A DNA stretch of 64,000 bases from Acanthochlamys bracteata (GCA_019914995.1 CM034143.1:1614501-1678500); one strand, 5' to 3'. Shown: positions 35,197-48,014, counted from the first letter of the stretch. Program-made: numbers and translations. Notes: a model not told the origin generated them from the letters alone.

Positions 35197-37751
35197 ATGT
35201 TGAAATTAGTAGCGAAAAGACGAATCTTTTCTTTCTCTGTGATAAGATTTAGTGTCTCTGGTTTGTGTAATCATTCAAGTTCGTCAAATTTGTTTGATAA
35301 ATTTTGTCCGGCTTCGGTAGATTCGTCGTATGCGAATGAAATGCCCAAAATTGTTCCTTCTGTGAAAGATGAGGTGGTGAAATTTAGCTCTGATCTTGTT
35401 GACAATGGGATTTGGCCGGTTCCCGTTAGTTCAGTTGATAAATTTGATAATGGGTTGGCTAGGAATTCGGTTTCGGCTTCTGTAATTGAAGATTATGAAG
35501 GTGATTGTAGGAATTTCGATTTGATAGATGATTTGAGGGTGCTGAAGAAGTTATTTTACAAGTTAGACAAGGATTCAAGAGAATACGAGGAGTATAATAT
35601 TGATTTCCACCACAAAAAGACAATGAAGAGGAAGCGGAAGAAGAGTAAGGCTGCACAGAATGATTCGAAACAAGAAATCAAGAAACAGCACAAGCTGAAC
35701 AGAGACAATGTGGAAAGAGAGAACAAGAAATTGGAGAAGCAGGAGACAGATAGGAAGAAAGATGAGATTGTTCAGAAATTTGAAAGAAAGAAATTGGAGT
35801 TGCATGATCGTAAGAAAATGATCAGAGGTACCATGGTAGAAAAGCACAAAAATGATTCTTTACTTCTAGATAATAGATTTTTGCAAGTTGAAGTTAATGA
35901 AGATGATACCACAGCATCATTAATAGACAACAAGAAGGTCAGGAAGCCAACTTTTAACCAACTTACGGATCCCTACCACATGCCATTTTGTCTTGACATA
36001 TTCATTACTAAAGGTTCAGTTCGAGCTTGCATAGTGCACCGAGTCACAAGCAAGGTTGTATCTGTGGCACATTCCATTTCCAAGGATATGAAGTTTGATT
36101 TGATCTCAAAGAAGGACGCTAAAGCATGTGCATCTGTTGGGGGAGTTTTGGCCCAAAGGGCACTCGAGGATGATATATACAATGTGGTCTATACACCAAG
36201 GAAAGGAGACAAAATTGAAGGTAAACTACAGGTTGTGCTTCAGTCTATCATAGATAATGGTGTGGATGTGAAAGTAAAACTCAAACAAAAGCGACACGTG
36301 AAGGTTAGTGCTCAAACTCAATATTTCGTGATACTTCGTATATTTGGAGCAATCATAGTTATTAGGATTTTTCAAAGTGATTTTCAAATTAGTCGGTGTT
36401 ATTCTTTTCCTTATGGCATTTAAAATGGTTCACTTGTAGGCAAAATTGTGTGTGAAAGAATGGGCTGCCTTTTGTGCTATAATTACACGCAAAACCTTCT
36501 GAAATGGGTCTTTTGTTTTAAAGAAAAAGGTTGTTTCATCCATTATTACTTGTGATTCCACTTTCTTTTGTGAAAAATGGAGGTAACTTACTGGAACTGC
36601 TGATAGGTGAGATAGTAGTGTACTAATATACTGGCCATCCAAGTTGTGAGTAATGAAATATGCCGTTTCATATATTGAGAATGACAAATTTGTTAGAAGC
36701 TCTAGTTGCTGATATAGGTTGTATTAGTAAGTTTATGAATTGTGTTGACCTGAAGATGTGGTAGCAGATCAAGCACTAAATTGTATGCAAATGGCTGGCC
36801 TGCGTTAAGGCTCGATTGTTAAACCATCTTATGTGTGAGGTGAACTGATTTTACCTTCATAGGGTTGTAGTTGCTATAGTTTACTATCATCGGAAACTTC
36901 AGATCATTTGCTGTAATCTCTAAGAGTTATTTGAAGTGGTTAGTAGAGTTAGGAGTTTGACTTTTCTTAAGTAACTTTTGGTATGTTCCACACTAGGTCT
37001 CAAGTACGAGTTCTGTAGTCTGAAGATAGATATAGCTGCACCGAACCAATTCAGCATATGATGTTTTGCATTGTCTGATATAGCTCGTACCACCAATGCT
37101 AATACTGCTTTTATTTTATGTTGGCTCCATTTGTGCAAACCTTGCATAAAACTCTTGCTTCACTTCTTATTTCCCTGTAGTCTATATCTGCTTATACTCC
37201 CTTCTAAGTTTCTTGACGTTCTTATATAGTTTCTATTGTCTCACTTTTCTTGTCATTATAAGGGATAATAGTTTAGAAAATGTTACTGAATATAATTGGT
37301 AGACATCATGATTTTTGTTTGTGGAATTTGTTGTGCATCCTCTTCTTATAAGTAACAATCAAAATCAGCTAATCCCCATCAGAAACCATTTTCAGTTTCA
37401 TGGTCTAGATAAATATAACAATTAAGTCAGACTGGATATGTTATCTAGAAGCTATCTGTATGGCAAGTAAATGGTGTTTCGTATCAGAAGTTTCACATAG
37501 CAAAGAAAAAACACTTTTTCCAGCAGCTTTCATAATCATTACTGTATAACTCCTGGGAATTGTTTTTAGAACTTATGATCTCTGACCTTGTATATTGCAA
37601 CAAACCTTGGATGCTTTCATCTGTAAAATGCAATCAGTACTTTAGCAATGTTTTCTCACACTCTCGTTGTACTTGATATTACTATGCATAGGGAAAGCAG
37701 ATGAATCCAAAACGACCAGTACTGGATATGGCTTCTGGCATCTGTGACTAG
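35197..37751 (+). CDS. uL18 (L18p/L5e) family ribosomal-like protein with long N-terminal extension
   Basis: Exon 1, 35197-36303, encodes 369 residues. A GT..AG intron of 1.39 kb leads to a last exon 37692-37751 that adds about 19 residues and a stop (388 aa). Residues 264-365 form a uL18-like domain: FCLDIFITKGSVRACIVHRV, VVSVAHSISKDMKFDL, ACASVGGVLAQRALEDDI and VVYTPRKGDKIEGKLQVVL. It would bind 5S rRNA if it is a true ribosomal protein. The start MLKLVAKRRIFSFSVIRF is basic and amphipathic, suggesting mitochondrial import. Residues 139-210 are extremely Lys/Glu-rich and predicted helical, unlike compact bacterial L18. This matches plant L18p/L5e-family proteins with extended N-termini; whether it is a structural mitoribosome protein is unknown to me. 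The last-exon acceptor is the least certain part. Confidence 0.82.
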
Positions 37752-39755
37752 TGGTTGCCTAAGGATATCCTAAGAACTAGTGGCATCAAAAGCAAATATT
37801 GGAACCAATGTCTGAGAAGCTTCTGTTGAGACTTTGAACTGTCCACAAGCCAAAGGTCAAGAGGAATTTCTGCTGGTTACAGTTTGCAAGTGACTGCTTT
37901 CAGTTAATTTTCAAGTTTGTGAAGGTGCACCTTGATTTTGGAGGATAATTTTACTGTAGAAATGATTATAACTTGCAAATCTGAGAGTGGATATTTGACA
38001 AAAGGGTGCTTCTAGCTGTGAGTAAATTCTTCTATATGCTGCAATAGTCTTTCTGACCTTTTTACTAGATAAGCATAACATGCTTAGGGTATGTTTGGAT
38101 TGTGGTTGTTTATGGTGAATGGCGGTGATGGTGAAGCATTTTACCATGTTAACCATGTTTGTTTTGATTTCATTAATGAAAAGGAAGGAAAATTGTTTCC
38201 CATCCCTTACTATATTTCATGGTGAAATGTGTATCCGTCAATTTGTTTCCCCTTTTGTCCTTTTATATTTTAATTTTTTAAATTATTTAATATTTATTTT
38301 ATTAGATTTTTAGTTAATATTTATTTTAATTAATGTGTTATTTTTTATTATAATAATTTATAATTTTTATATTTATTTAAGTTTAATAATTTTAGCTGAT
38401 AGAGAAAATAATAAAACTATATGATCAAATTTTTTAATCTAAAATTTTATTTAATTTTGTTAAATTGTATCAAATATTAATAAAAAATTAAATTAATATA
38501 AAAAATTAATTTAAAAGTTATATTAATAAAGTTAATTTTAAGTTATATTAATTAAATTAGTTTAAAGTTATATTAATAAAAATTAAATTAATATAAATAA
38601 AAAGGATATTTGAGTTTTTTATAAAAAATTTATTTTCGTTACTCATTTATTTACGTATCTATCCGAACATAGTTAGTTTGTTATCCTTACTATATATGCA
38701 AACGTTGTAAAGTTAAATAGTTATATTCGTACTCTTATTATTTTTTTTAATATATTTTCTTATTTTTATTTCTTAACCATGTATCCAACCATATCCTTAG
38801 AGTGAATGCTACAAAGTTTAATTCCAATATTGTTGTTGCAACCGTAAGCATCTTTCTTTCTTTATAGAAACGCTGGTCTTGTATACCTAATTCGATTGCT
38901 TTCACCTGGAAGTTCTCTAAACTTCTTGGTTAATAACAAAACTTATTCACCAACAGGTACCATATTCTCCCTTTGCTGTTTCTTGGTGAAAATTTTCCTT
39001 TCTTTCAGCTGGAAGTTTTTTTCTTCATTTGAATGCATACCAAATTCTAAGATTACATCCCTGTACGTCATATTTGATCTTGTTTTACCTGCACTATGTC
39101 ATAAGTTTGGAGTTCATCTTTGAAAGATGGTTCACAAAATATTTGGAGATTTAAAGGTTGCCTCCTGTATGGCCATTGATGCTATTTCTAGAAACTTATA
39201 ACTGTTTGTCTAGCTCCTAGATCAACTTACTTCCTGATTTTCTGCAGAAACCTAGTTCTGAGAACCTGCATAAAGCACCTTCAGCCTAACATCACAATAT
39301 GTCCCAGAAACAGCTATTTTGCAAGAAGCATATCAAGATATTTAAACAATGCCCTATAAAGAACTATAAAGATTCATCGTGCACTTTCTGACCATTTTGC
39401 AATAAAAGATTTTTAAATTTATCTCTACCATTAGATATGAAAAATATTATACCGATATGATCATACTAATATGCACGAATTTGTATTTTAAAAAAAAATA
39501 TGCTGATTTCTTAATTAAGATGATAGAAAGAACACAATATATATATTTTTAAAAAAAGATTCTCTTTTTGTTTTCTTAATCAAAAAATATGATGAAAATT
39601 ATCGATTCATAATATAATTGAGTTGAAATATTTTCTGTATATTTTTAACTCATAGTCATTTCTATTCGAAAGTAAATATCATCGACTTTGAAACTTTGTA
39701 CTGATAGAACTGTACTGACGTGCACGCATGAGAAGTTATGTATCTTTATTTCATC
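37752..39755. other. 3' flank of uL18-like gene and intergenic DNA
   Basis: The 3'UTR probably reaches about 38000. A 710-bp Tourist-like element occupies 38087-38796. From 38800 to 39750 I see AT-rich DNA without a recognisable gene. Confidence 0.5.
38087..38796. mobile_element. Tourist-like non-autonomous element, TTA target duplication
   Basis: The 710-bp segment lies between TTA at 38084-38086 and TTA at 38797-38799. The left end reads GGGTATGTTTGGATTGTGGT and the right end, reverse complemented, GGATATGGTTGGATACATGG. These are typical PIF/Harbinger Tourist ends. The interior is very AT-rich with repeated TTAATTTAAAGTTATATTAA blocks (38500-38600). No transposase is seen. Confidence 0.75.
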
Positions 39756-39780
39756 ATATATATATATATATATATATATA

Positions 39781-40192
39781 AGGCACATGGTGTTCTTATA
39801 GGTATATTGGTGCACATGTCTGTCAAAAGTGGCTGGCGAGATCTTCAAATCTAATTTTTACCGTTGGATATGAAGAACCATGAGTTGCAAATATATTATT
39901 AAAATTTCAGCTCAATCGGAATACGAATTGACCTCCATCGGAACTCTTGATCAAAATGATACAAAAAGTTAAATTTGACAAAATATATATATTTCATTTT
40001 TGTGTCATTTTGATCAAGAGTTCCGATAGAAGTCGATTCGTATTCTGAGTGAGCTAAAATTTTAATAACATGTTTGCAACTCATAGTTCTTCATATCTAC
40101 GGTGGAGATTAAAATTAAAAATTTCGCCTACCATTTTTTTCCCGATGTATGTATCAATATGTCTATAAGAATATCATATACCTCTATCTATT
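39781..40192. repeat. Long fold-back inverted repeat between (TA)n tracts
   Basis: Arms at about 39781-39970 and 39997-40192 are complementary for nearly their whole length. Shared words include TTCTTATAG, ATATTG, TTGGATATGAAGAAC-ATGAGTTGCAAA, TTAAAATTT and CGAATTGACCTCCATCGGAA / CTCTTGATCAAAATGA (some with one or two mismatches). The unpaired loop is about 25-30 bases. A (TA)n tract borders each side (39755-39780 and about 40193-40208). This suggests a fold-back MITE inserted in a TA microsatellite. Transcribed through, it would form a stem of roughly 190 bp. Confidence 0.8.
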
Positions 40193-40286
40193 CTATATAT
40201 ATATATATTTGAAATTATGTAAATGGGTGCCCGTTTTTAGTTACGAACGGTAAGAACCGGCCAAATGAAATATGCACGTTCTTATT

Positions 40287-41295
40287 TTAGTCAATGTGAT
40301 ATAGTTTGGAAGGCTTGAGACCCCGAGTAAGATTGAAGAATTTAACAACATGCAACCATCTATCCAACTTCTTTAGCTTGTGAACGATTACCGTCTCCGG
40401 CAAAAGCTCATCGCCGGAGCATGGTTTTCTACTACTCCCCGGATAATCATACATCGCCGGTCTAGCTGAGAACCTGTTTGTCCCCTTCCCTCCGGCAGCT
40501 AACCATTTCATTACCATCCGGTCTTCCGGTCCGATCGTTTCATTCTTCGGAATCTTTGACTCAGCAATCCATTTAACATTGTCCCACGAGAGAATGAAAC
40601 CCATTCCGGTCATGTACCCGGCGAACGGGTTCTTGCTCTCGCATGGATAGATTGCACCGTAGTAAAGGTCGCGGCGAGGGAGAGGCATGAGGGAGGCGGC
40701 GAGGGAAGCGAAGCGGACGAAAGCGTCGTCGTCGGACTTCATTATGTAGTCGTAACGGCGAGGGAGGATTGTAGGGAGAGTAGAGAAGTAGGTGTATGTC
40801 TTGCCGGAGTTCATGTTTTCCGTGCACTTGAGTATGATGATGTCGCCGTACCGGAGAATTTCTAAGGCCACTACAACTCTTTGTTCTTCATTAGTAAGTT
40901 TGCAGAATACAAATCTGAATGATCAGAATTTTTTGCTTATGTTGAAGTAATTATCAAAAAATAATTCAAATTTGATGAAATTAATCTAATGAAGAATTTG
41001 TTAAAAAAATTAATTACTTGACATGGATTTCAGCGAGAGGCGTAGACTGCGTGTCGTAGATAAGCCGGAGAAAATTCCTACGATCATAGAAGTCGGCACG
41101 AGTTAAAATCCCAATGAGTATACTGAACTCCGGCGCTGCCGAAGGTTCTTTTCCGGTTCCGGCGAGCTTGTTGGTATCAGAAACAAGCATAGCTCTATTA
41201 TAACTAAAACAGAAGAAATGAATGTTGGTGTAGAACAAGAATGAGAGCGTAGCAAGAAGAACTAATGTTTCTAAAATCACTAATTTTGGTTGCAT
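40287..41295 (-). CDS. GT31-type hexosyltransferase (galactosyltransferase-like)
   Basis: Two exons join in frame: 41295-41018 and 40914-40287 (906 bp, 301 aa). Residues 5-30 are one hydrophobic helix (LVILETLVLLATLSFLFY), giving the type II topology of Golgi glycosyltransferases. FSILIGILTRADFYDRRNFL is the opening strand of the Galactosyl_T fold. YDYIMKSDDDAFVRF carries the metal-binding DDD at 154-156. GYMTGMGFILSWD and GPEDRMVMKWLAAGG match the acceptor-binding and E/DDV-like regions. This supports a CAZy GT31-like enzyme that transfers a hexose, probably galactose, from a nucleotide sugar in the Golgi. The acceptor is unknown. The protein is short for GT31 and lacks the N-terminal DUF4094 or lectin domains of many relatives. 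Confidence 0.85.
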
Positions 41296-44200
41296 TATTT
41301 TATCTGGTTTTTGTTTTGAAATGAATTAACTGATGATTTAAAATGTTGGATGAAGAGGTTCAAGAAATTCCTGCTATCAATGATTTGATTCTGAAAAGTT
41401 GTAACGTTAATTCAATAGTGCGTGAAATTTCTCGTGTTTGATTGCTTGAAATATATTGGTTTTTCTGGTATACTAAAAAAGATATGATGCTTGTTTAGTT
41501 TGATATAATTAATGATAGCAAATTATGGAAATATGTAAGTGATTTTATTTAGTTTGTAATAATATGTAAAATTAACCGGTACCTCTGATGTTACATATAC
41601 GAAATAGTTAGTAAATAGGGCCGTTGGCATTGGATTTTTAAAAATTAAAAATTTCAGTTCATATTTTCAATAAAATTTTTATAATAATTTATAAAAAAAA
41701 TTTTAATTTTAAAAAGTATACAAAATTTTTATAAGTAAATTTTTTTAATTATTTTTTAAATAAAAAAATATAATTCGTTTTTAAATTAAATAAAAATACT
41801 TTTTATTTAGAAATTTTTTTTTAGAATCACTCTCGAACGTTTCCTAACGGATTAGAACGTTGTTGACTAAGGCAATGTTTGGCAGTGTGCCAATTCATTT
41901 GGATTTTATTTAATTTTATTTTTTATATTTTTAATAAATTTTTATAGTATTTTATATTATATATTAAAAGTTTATCAAAATTAAAAAAAATCGTATGTTG
42001 TAATATTTTATTAATATTTTTAGATAAAAAAATAAAACTCTTTTTTTAAAATAATTTCAAAATATTTTTTATTTAAGTACTATCAAATAATCTTTAGATG
42101 ATAATGAGCAGAGACGATTGTAAATATCCTATGCACAATTTGTTGAGTCCATGAATTATACAAGAGTTGTGCGTGCAATTTACTTAAAAAGAGTGTATGC
42201 TTTGAAATAACTTTAAAAAATAAGTTAGAGAAAAAAAATCTTTTATATATAATATAATATAATATATAAAATTTATTTATACAAAAATAAGAATACTTCG
42301 AATTTAGAAATAAAAGAATACAACTTAGATGAAATTTGGCACTTAACCTGAATAAAATTTTTTAAATATTTTATAAATATTTTTTAAAATTTTGAAAATA
42401 CAAAAAAGTTTTATGTTTTCAATTTATATATATCTAAATATTATTATTATTTTTTAGATTAATAAGTTAATCTTTTTTTTATTTTAGAAAATATCAATAA
42501 AGTTATTTTAAAAACGTTTTATTTTACGAGCATTTTTAAACGTGGATTAGATAAAATTCATTCATCTGTGTTTGGAGCAGAGATGTTTTTGGTATCTTGT
42601 CAGAATTATTACCGAAAAGTTGAACCAAATCAGCGTACAAAAGGTATGCCGCCCGCAATTGGGTGAAAAGTTTTAGGGTGATTTTGGTTTAGCTTAACAG
42701 ATAATTAGTTTTTAATTTGTTATATTATTTTTTTAATACATATTTTATAATTATTTCAAAATTTTATTTAAAAATTTAAAAAATGTAAAAAAATTTACGT
42801 AGTAAAATTTTTTTAATACATATTTTAATTATTTTTTAAAAAATAAAATTAATTTTAAAGTAATATAAAATATTTTATATTTCAAAAAAATTTTATTTTA
42901 AAATTACTTTCAACGGCTAATTAACTTGAAAGCTAATTATGTCAAGAGAGTTTCTTTCACGTAATTAAAAAGTAAAAATTAGAATTTTTTGACAAATAAA
43001 TTAAAATAAAATTAGTTATTATATTTCAATTATTTGTTGAAATAAATTAAAAAATAAGTTTAATTTTTATATTGTAATTTTGTTATAGTTTATTTTATAG
43101 TGATACTGAAGTGAAATTTTAATAGAAAAAATTGAAATTTAAAACATTTGAAATACGATTTTTGACATTGCATTTTAAGTACTTTATTATATATTTTTTA
43201 ATTTTTTTATCTTTTAAAAAAATTGTATCGTCAAGTTCTTTTTTTAATTATAATTGTATGTCACTTATATATATAATTTTATTTAATTAGGTAAAAATTT
43301 TAAATAAAATCATTTTTAAAAAAGTAGTTTTTTAAATAATTCTACGACTGCAGTCGGCAGCAGTAAACTTTTTCTTATAAATCACATTATCTTTGACATT
43401 GCGTTTTAAGTACTTTTCTATATCAATTTCAATTATCGTATTATTAAAAATTTTTAAAATATAATTATATCTCATTTATATATAATTTTATTTTAATTAG
43501 TAACAAAATTCAAAATAAAATCATTTTTAAGAAAAATATTTTATTTTAAATAATTTAAATGATTCTAGGACCAAGTTTCGTAGTCGGCAAAACTAAAAAT
43601 CTGAAGCCCAAATAAATGCGGATAATTTTGGGCTTGTAAAATAGGTCCACTAATAGGTAGTAGTCAAATTTTCCACAAAGTTGAAATGAAAAATTTTCAT
43701 TTCAAACATTGAATATTTAAAAAAAACTTTAACAAGGAAATTCTTATTTTGTTGACTTTCTAAACTCACAAAAGAAGAAAATTTTCTTTCTGTTTATTTT
43801 TTGGAGTCAACGAATTCGTTGTAATGTAACGAACTTTTGGTAAACAACCTAACAAAAAGACGATATCATTTTCCACAATTCGAGATAAAAGAACAAAAAA
43901 TACTCTAAAAAGTAACTCTTTTCTGTATGAGTTAAGATCAAAGACTAAAATTAATAATTTTTGAATAAAAAAATCAGTCAAAAACTTCCAAATCCCAACT
44001 TATTAATGAAAAGTTGACTAATTACTAGCAACTTAACTTTTAAAAAAATATTTTTAATAACAGTTGACGAACTAATCTTATTATCCTGTTCATCGTAATG
44101 AAAAAAATGTCCAAACTTTATTTTTTTTTGTCTCTCGATAAAATTTTGTTTGTAGGTTGATTTTTTCACTACCTGCCTGCCTAATTTTTTACCTGCCATT

Positions 44201-44688
44201 TTAAAGTTTGTAACTAGAAAATTTGAGAACTAATTAATTAAATTAATACACTCAAAATCACTTACTTTTAAATTATTAGGTAAAAATCACCCTACAAATT
44301 TTATTTAATTTCAAACTTTTTGTCAAAATTCAAAATCGTAGAATGTCTGTTGACAATTTAGTTGAAAAACAATTAATTTAACGCAATTTCACCTAACCTC
44401 TCGCCGTATAGTTCCAATATTTATCATTAATAATATCAGTCTTAGATTGAATTGTATTAAATTAAAACCTTTAGCGAGCAAATTTTTTTTTACTTATTCC
44501 TTTATCTTTAGAAAATTTTCTAAAATATTGACTATGAACAAATTAATTAACTTAAATTTCAAACTTTGGAACAAGTCTTTAAATTTTCCAATTCCCAACT
44601 ACTTATATATACCTATAAATATTTAACTAACTACTAACTACTTAATCAAACCTTCCATAAACCCTAAAAACAAACAACAAGAACAAAA
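41296..44688. other. AT-rich intergenic DNA between GT31 and polygalacturonase genes
   Basis: The left end is the GT31 promoter and leader; the right end (44600-44688) has a TATATATA/TATAAATA region ahead of the polygalacturonase. In between are A/T-rich arms near 41620-41860 and 41870-42100, with ends such as GGCAATGTTTGGCAGTG, that look like decayed MITEs. A direct duplication is at 43150-43590. I found no gene. Confidence 0.55.
43152..43595. repeat. Direct duplication of about 230 bp
   Basis: Two diverged copies start at about 43158 and 43391. Both read TTTGACATTGC-TTTTAAGTACTTT at the start, TATATATAATTTTATTT and AAATAAAATCATTTTTAA in the middle, and ACTGCAGTCGGCA or CGTAGTCGGCAAAA at the end. 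Confidence 0.65.
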
Positions 44689-46309
44689 ATGTTTTCAGAC
44701 CATTTCATCTCCTTCCTTCCCTTGTTTTTCTTCTGCTTCACTTCATTCCTTCTCTTTGAATCATCAGCAGCAGCAGAATCCCTCTACAATATTTTGAATT
44801 ACGGAGCGAAACCGAACGCCTACACCGACTCAACTCCGGCGTTCATCAGGGCTTGGAAGTCTGCATGCAGCAGTCCTTCATCTGCTACCGTTTACGTGCC
44901 GCCAGCAACGTTCTTGCTCGGTCCGGTAGAGTTCGCCGGACCATGCAAGAGTTCTTCTATTCAGTTTAAGATCGACGGAACGATAATCGCGTCAGGGAGT
45001 TACGATAAGATCGGATCCGCTTCTTCGTCGACCGATAATTGGATCGTGATTGATCGTGTTAATGGGTTGAAGATCACCGGCGGTAAACTTGATGGCAGAG
45101 GTCCTGCTTTATGGGCATGCAAGTTAGGTTCACGTACAAATTGCCCTTCCGGAGCAACGGTATACGTTCAGCTTAAACTTTGAGCTAACGGTTCATTTAC
45201 ATTTTATTAATTTTCCGATATTATATTGCAGACATTGAGGATTACGAACTCGAATAACACCGTGATTAACGGCTTGAAGTCGGTGAACAGCGAACTTTAC
45301 CACGTCGTAATCCTCGACTGCAGTAATGTTAAAATAAACGGCGTTAGTATATCTGCAGCGGGTAATAGCCCGAACACCGACGGAATCCACGTTCAGAGAT
45401 CTACAGATGTAGCTATCACAACTACTACGATTAGAACCGGCGACGATTGTATTTCCGTCGGAGCCGGCACTTCCGGGCTCTGGGTGGAACGCGTATTTTG
45501 CGGGCCCGGTCACGGCATTAGGTACGTTGTCATGCCAAAAGACAAAAGTTAGAAGTACAAAAAAGAAACTTTAATAACTTAGTTGAAATTTGATCAGTAT
45601 CGGAAGCCTCGGAAAAGGGCAAGGTTTACTGGAAGCCGGAGTTCAGAACGTTACCGTGAAGACGGTGACGTTCTCCGGCACTCAGAACGGGTTACGGATC
45701 AAGACATGGGCAACGCATAAAAGTGGGTACGTCAAAGGAGTAGTATTCGAGCACGCTGTAATGCGAGATGTACAGAACCCTATCGTCATCGACCAGAACT
45801 ACTGCCCGCACAATCTCGACTGCCCTAACCAGGTACTGCACTCCTTTTCGGGTGCAAAAGGCAATTTTTCGATTTTTTATTATATATTTTTTAATATATA
45901 TTTTATAATATTTAAAAAAATTTAGAAATTTTTCTATTGCAATTTTTTTATTTTTTAAATAAAAAAAAATTAATTTTAAAAAAATAAAAATATTTTATAT
46001 TTTAGAAAATTTTTATTTCTTTTTTGTTTGGAAACATATTCACTGCATAAAATGAAATACTAATTTTGATATTTTGTTATATATCTGCAGAACTCCGGCA
46101 TTAAAATCAGTCAAGTCAAGTACAACGACATTACAGGAACATCGGCGTCGGAGGTCGCCGTCAATTTCGATTGCAGCCAGAGCAATCCGTGCAGCGGAAT
46201 CAAATTACAGGATATAGCACTGACGTACCAGAACCGGTCGTCACAGTCTTACTGCAAGCATGCTTACGGGATAACTTCCGGCGCCGTCGTCCCGCCGAGC
46301 TGTTTATAA
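44689..46309 (+). CDS. Polygalacturonase (GH28 pectinase)
   Basis: Four exons join in frame: 44689-45159, 45232-45521, 45598-45832 and 46091-46309 (1215 bp, 404 aa). The first 30 or so residues (FLPLFFFCFTSFLLFESSAA) are a secretion signal, then YNILNYGAKPNAYTDS. All four GH28 motifs are intact: NTD ending at D207, DD at 228-229, GHG with H251, and RIK at 287-289. The protein should hydrolyse homogalacturonan in the wall. Exon 2 is 290 bp, exactly as in the minus-strand paralogue at 28161, and the intron positions and phases match, so the two derive from one ancestor. The last intron carries an A/T-rich insert. A TATA-like TATATATACCTATAAATA lies 65-85 bp before the ATG. Distinctive N-terminal residues and a longer loop (SASSSTDNW) separate it from its paralogue. 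Confidence 0.93.
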
Positions 46310-48014
46310 GATTATTACAATATTTTTGTTGAACAACGAAGGAGTCTGCAAGTGGCACTGAGTAGTGCTTGTTGTGCCCTCGCCCTTTGCACTGCTATTA
46401 CACATCGTAATCGTTTCTTCTTAACATAAATAAATAGAAATTTGCATTTTTCATAACTTATAATATTTTAGATCTCTAATCGTGTTTAAATTGCATAAAA
46501 ATAAATAGCGAAAGCGGATCTTCCTGAAACTTAAATTCTTTATAAATAAAATTTGAAGCGGTAATTGAAACATGGTCAAGTTTAAAATAAAATTTTGAAA
46601 CAAGTAGCGTTAATATAGAAGTTGAAGTGGAGATGGATTAGTAATTGAAATATGTAAACTAAACTAAAAATCTGTAGAAAAAATAAAATTTGTTGTTGAT
46701 TGAAACATGATTTAGGAATAAGACCCACATTATCCTTTTGATTCGTAGACTAAAAGTGTGTTTATCTTGAAATAAATTTATTTTTTTAAAGTGATTTTAA
46801 AAAATTAAATTAAAAATTAAAAATACTAATAAAAAATAAATTTTTATATTAATTTTGTATTAATATTAAGTTTTAAAAATTAATTTTGACAAAAAATTTT
46901 TGATAGAAAAATTTTGTTTAAAAGATTTTGTTTATTTTATATTAAAAATGAGTTTGATTTGGGTGGTAGATAAACTCGTGATCTTAAACTAAGGCCCAAT
47001 ATGAAGGAATTATTTAAAAATGAGCGAAGAGAATTGAAACCCATTCGTAATAAGATCCGGTTATAAAGCCCACTGAAAAGATAGGGCCAACTTTATTAGC
47101 TCTAAGACTGTGTTATCGTTGGATAAATTTGTATTTTTAGAAGTAAATTTAAAAAATTTACTTAAAACTTCAAATTATTAAATAAAAAATAAATATTTTT
47201 TATGTTACTTTTGTATTAATAGTAAATTTTAAAAAAAAATTTCGATAGATAAAATTTATTTTAAATTATTTATTTATTTTATATTAAAAGTGACTTCAAA
47301 AAAATAAAAATTGTAGCGTAGAGAAACACGCCATAAAATTTAAAGCCAGCCCAATATACAGAGCCCATCTAGAAAGCAATAACTATTTAAAGTTTGTTTC
47401 CAGCAAAATAAACAGTCATAATAAATTTCCTAAATTGATTATAAAAATTAGTATACAAGTGGTTCCTAATAACAATTTCTTATGGAATCAACTTTCTGTA
47501 TGATGTTTGTGACCTTAAAAATTGTTTTGATGGGTCTAAAATTTTCATTTTGAGAAGAAGATGGTTCTGAAAATTGTTCCTTAATTTTACCAACTTTCAA
47601 TAGTTGACATTATGCTCCTGTTTTGACACCTTGAAATTTTTTTTGTCTGTAGTATTAGATTATTGTAGTATTGTACCTTTTAAGAAATTACATACTCGAA
47701 TACTTCTCTATATCCGGCTAAGAAAATGTATTTCGAATATCTTTTAAGTTGTATATTTGGAATTTTTTCAAATTCTCTCTTAATATGGTTTGTTGTTTAA
47801 AATGGTAGTTCTGTTAACATTCTATCTTGTTTGCAACATGCGTTCCTGCAAAATCTGGCATGTCCATGTAGCATTGCGTACAAGGTGTTTGAATATATGT
47901 CTCTATGAATTCTTTTGGCAACAAAATAATGTATTGGTCATTTTAATTGTTATTGAATGGCTTACATTGCCACTGACTAGTGTCCTGTTGTTTGATAATC
48001 AGTACATTTGTTTT
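46310..48014. other. Intergenic DNA after the second polygalacturonase
   Basis: 3' flank of the polygalacturonase, then A/T-rich stretches. Segments at about 46752-46975 (ends GTGTGTTTATCTTG and GAGTTTATCTACC) and 47104-47335 may be small decayed inverted-repeat elements. No gene is recognised before the reductase pseudogene. Confidence 0.5.

Noticed and set aside
39645..40084. Small minus-strand frames in the fold-back region
   Set aside because: They run through the (TA)n tract and the inverted-repeat arms; repeated ETYIYIY-like residues reflect the repeat, not a gene.
41620..42100. Pair of A/T-rich inverted-end segments as MITEs
   Set aside because: Ends look related to small elements, but flanking duplications do not match, so no boundaries could be supported.
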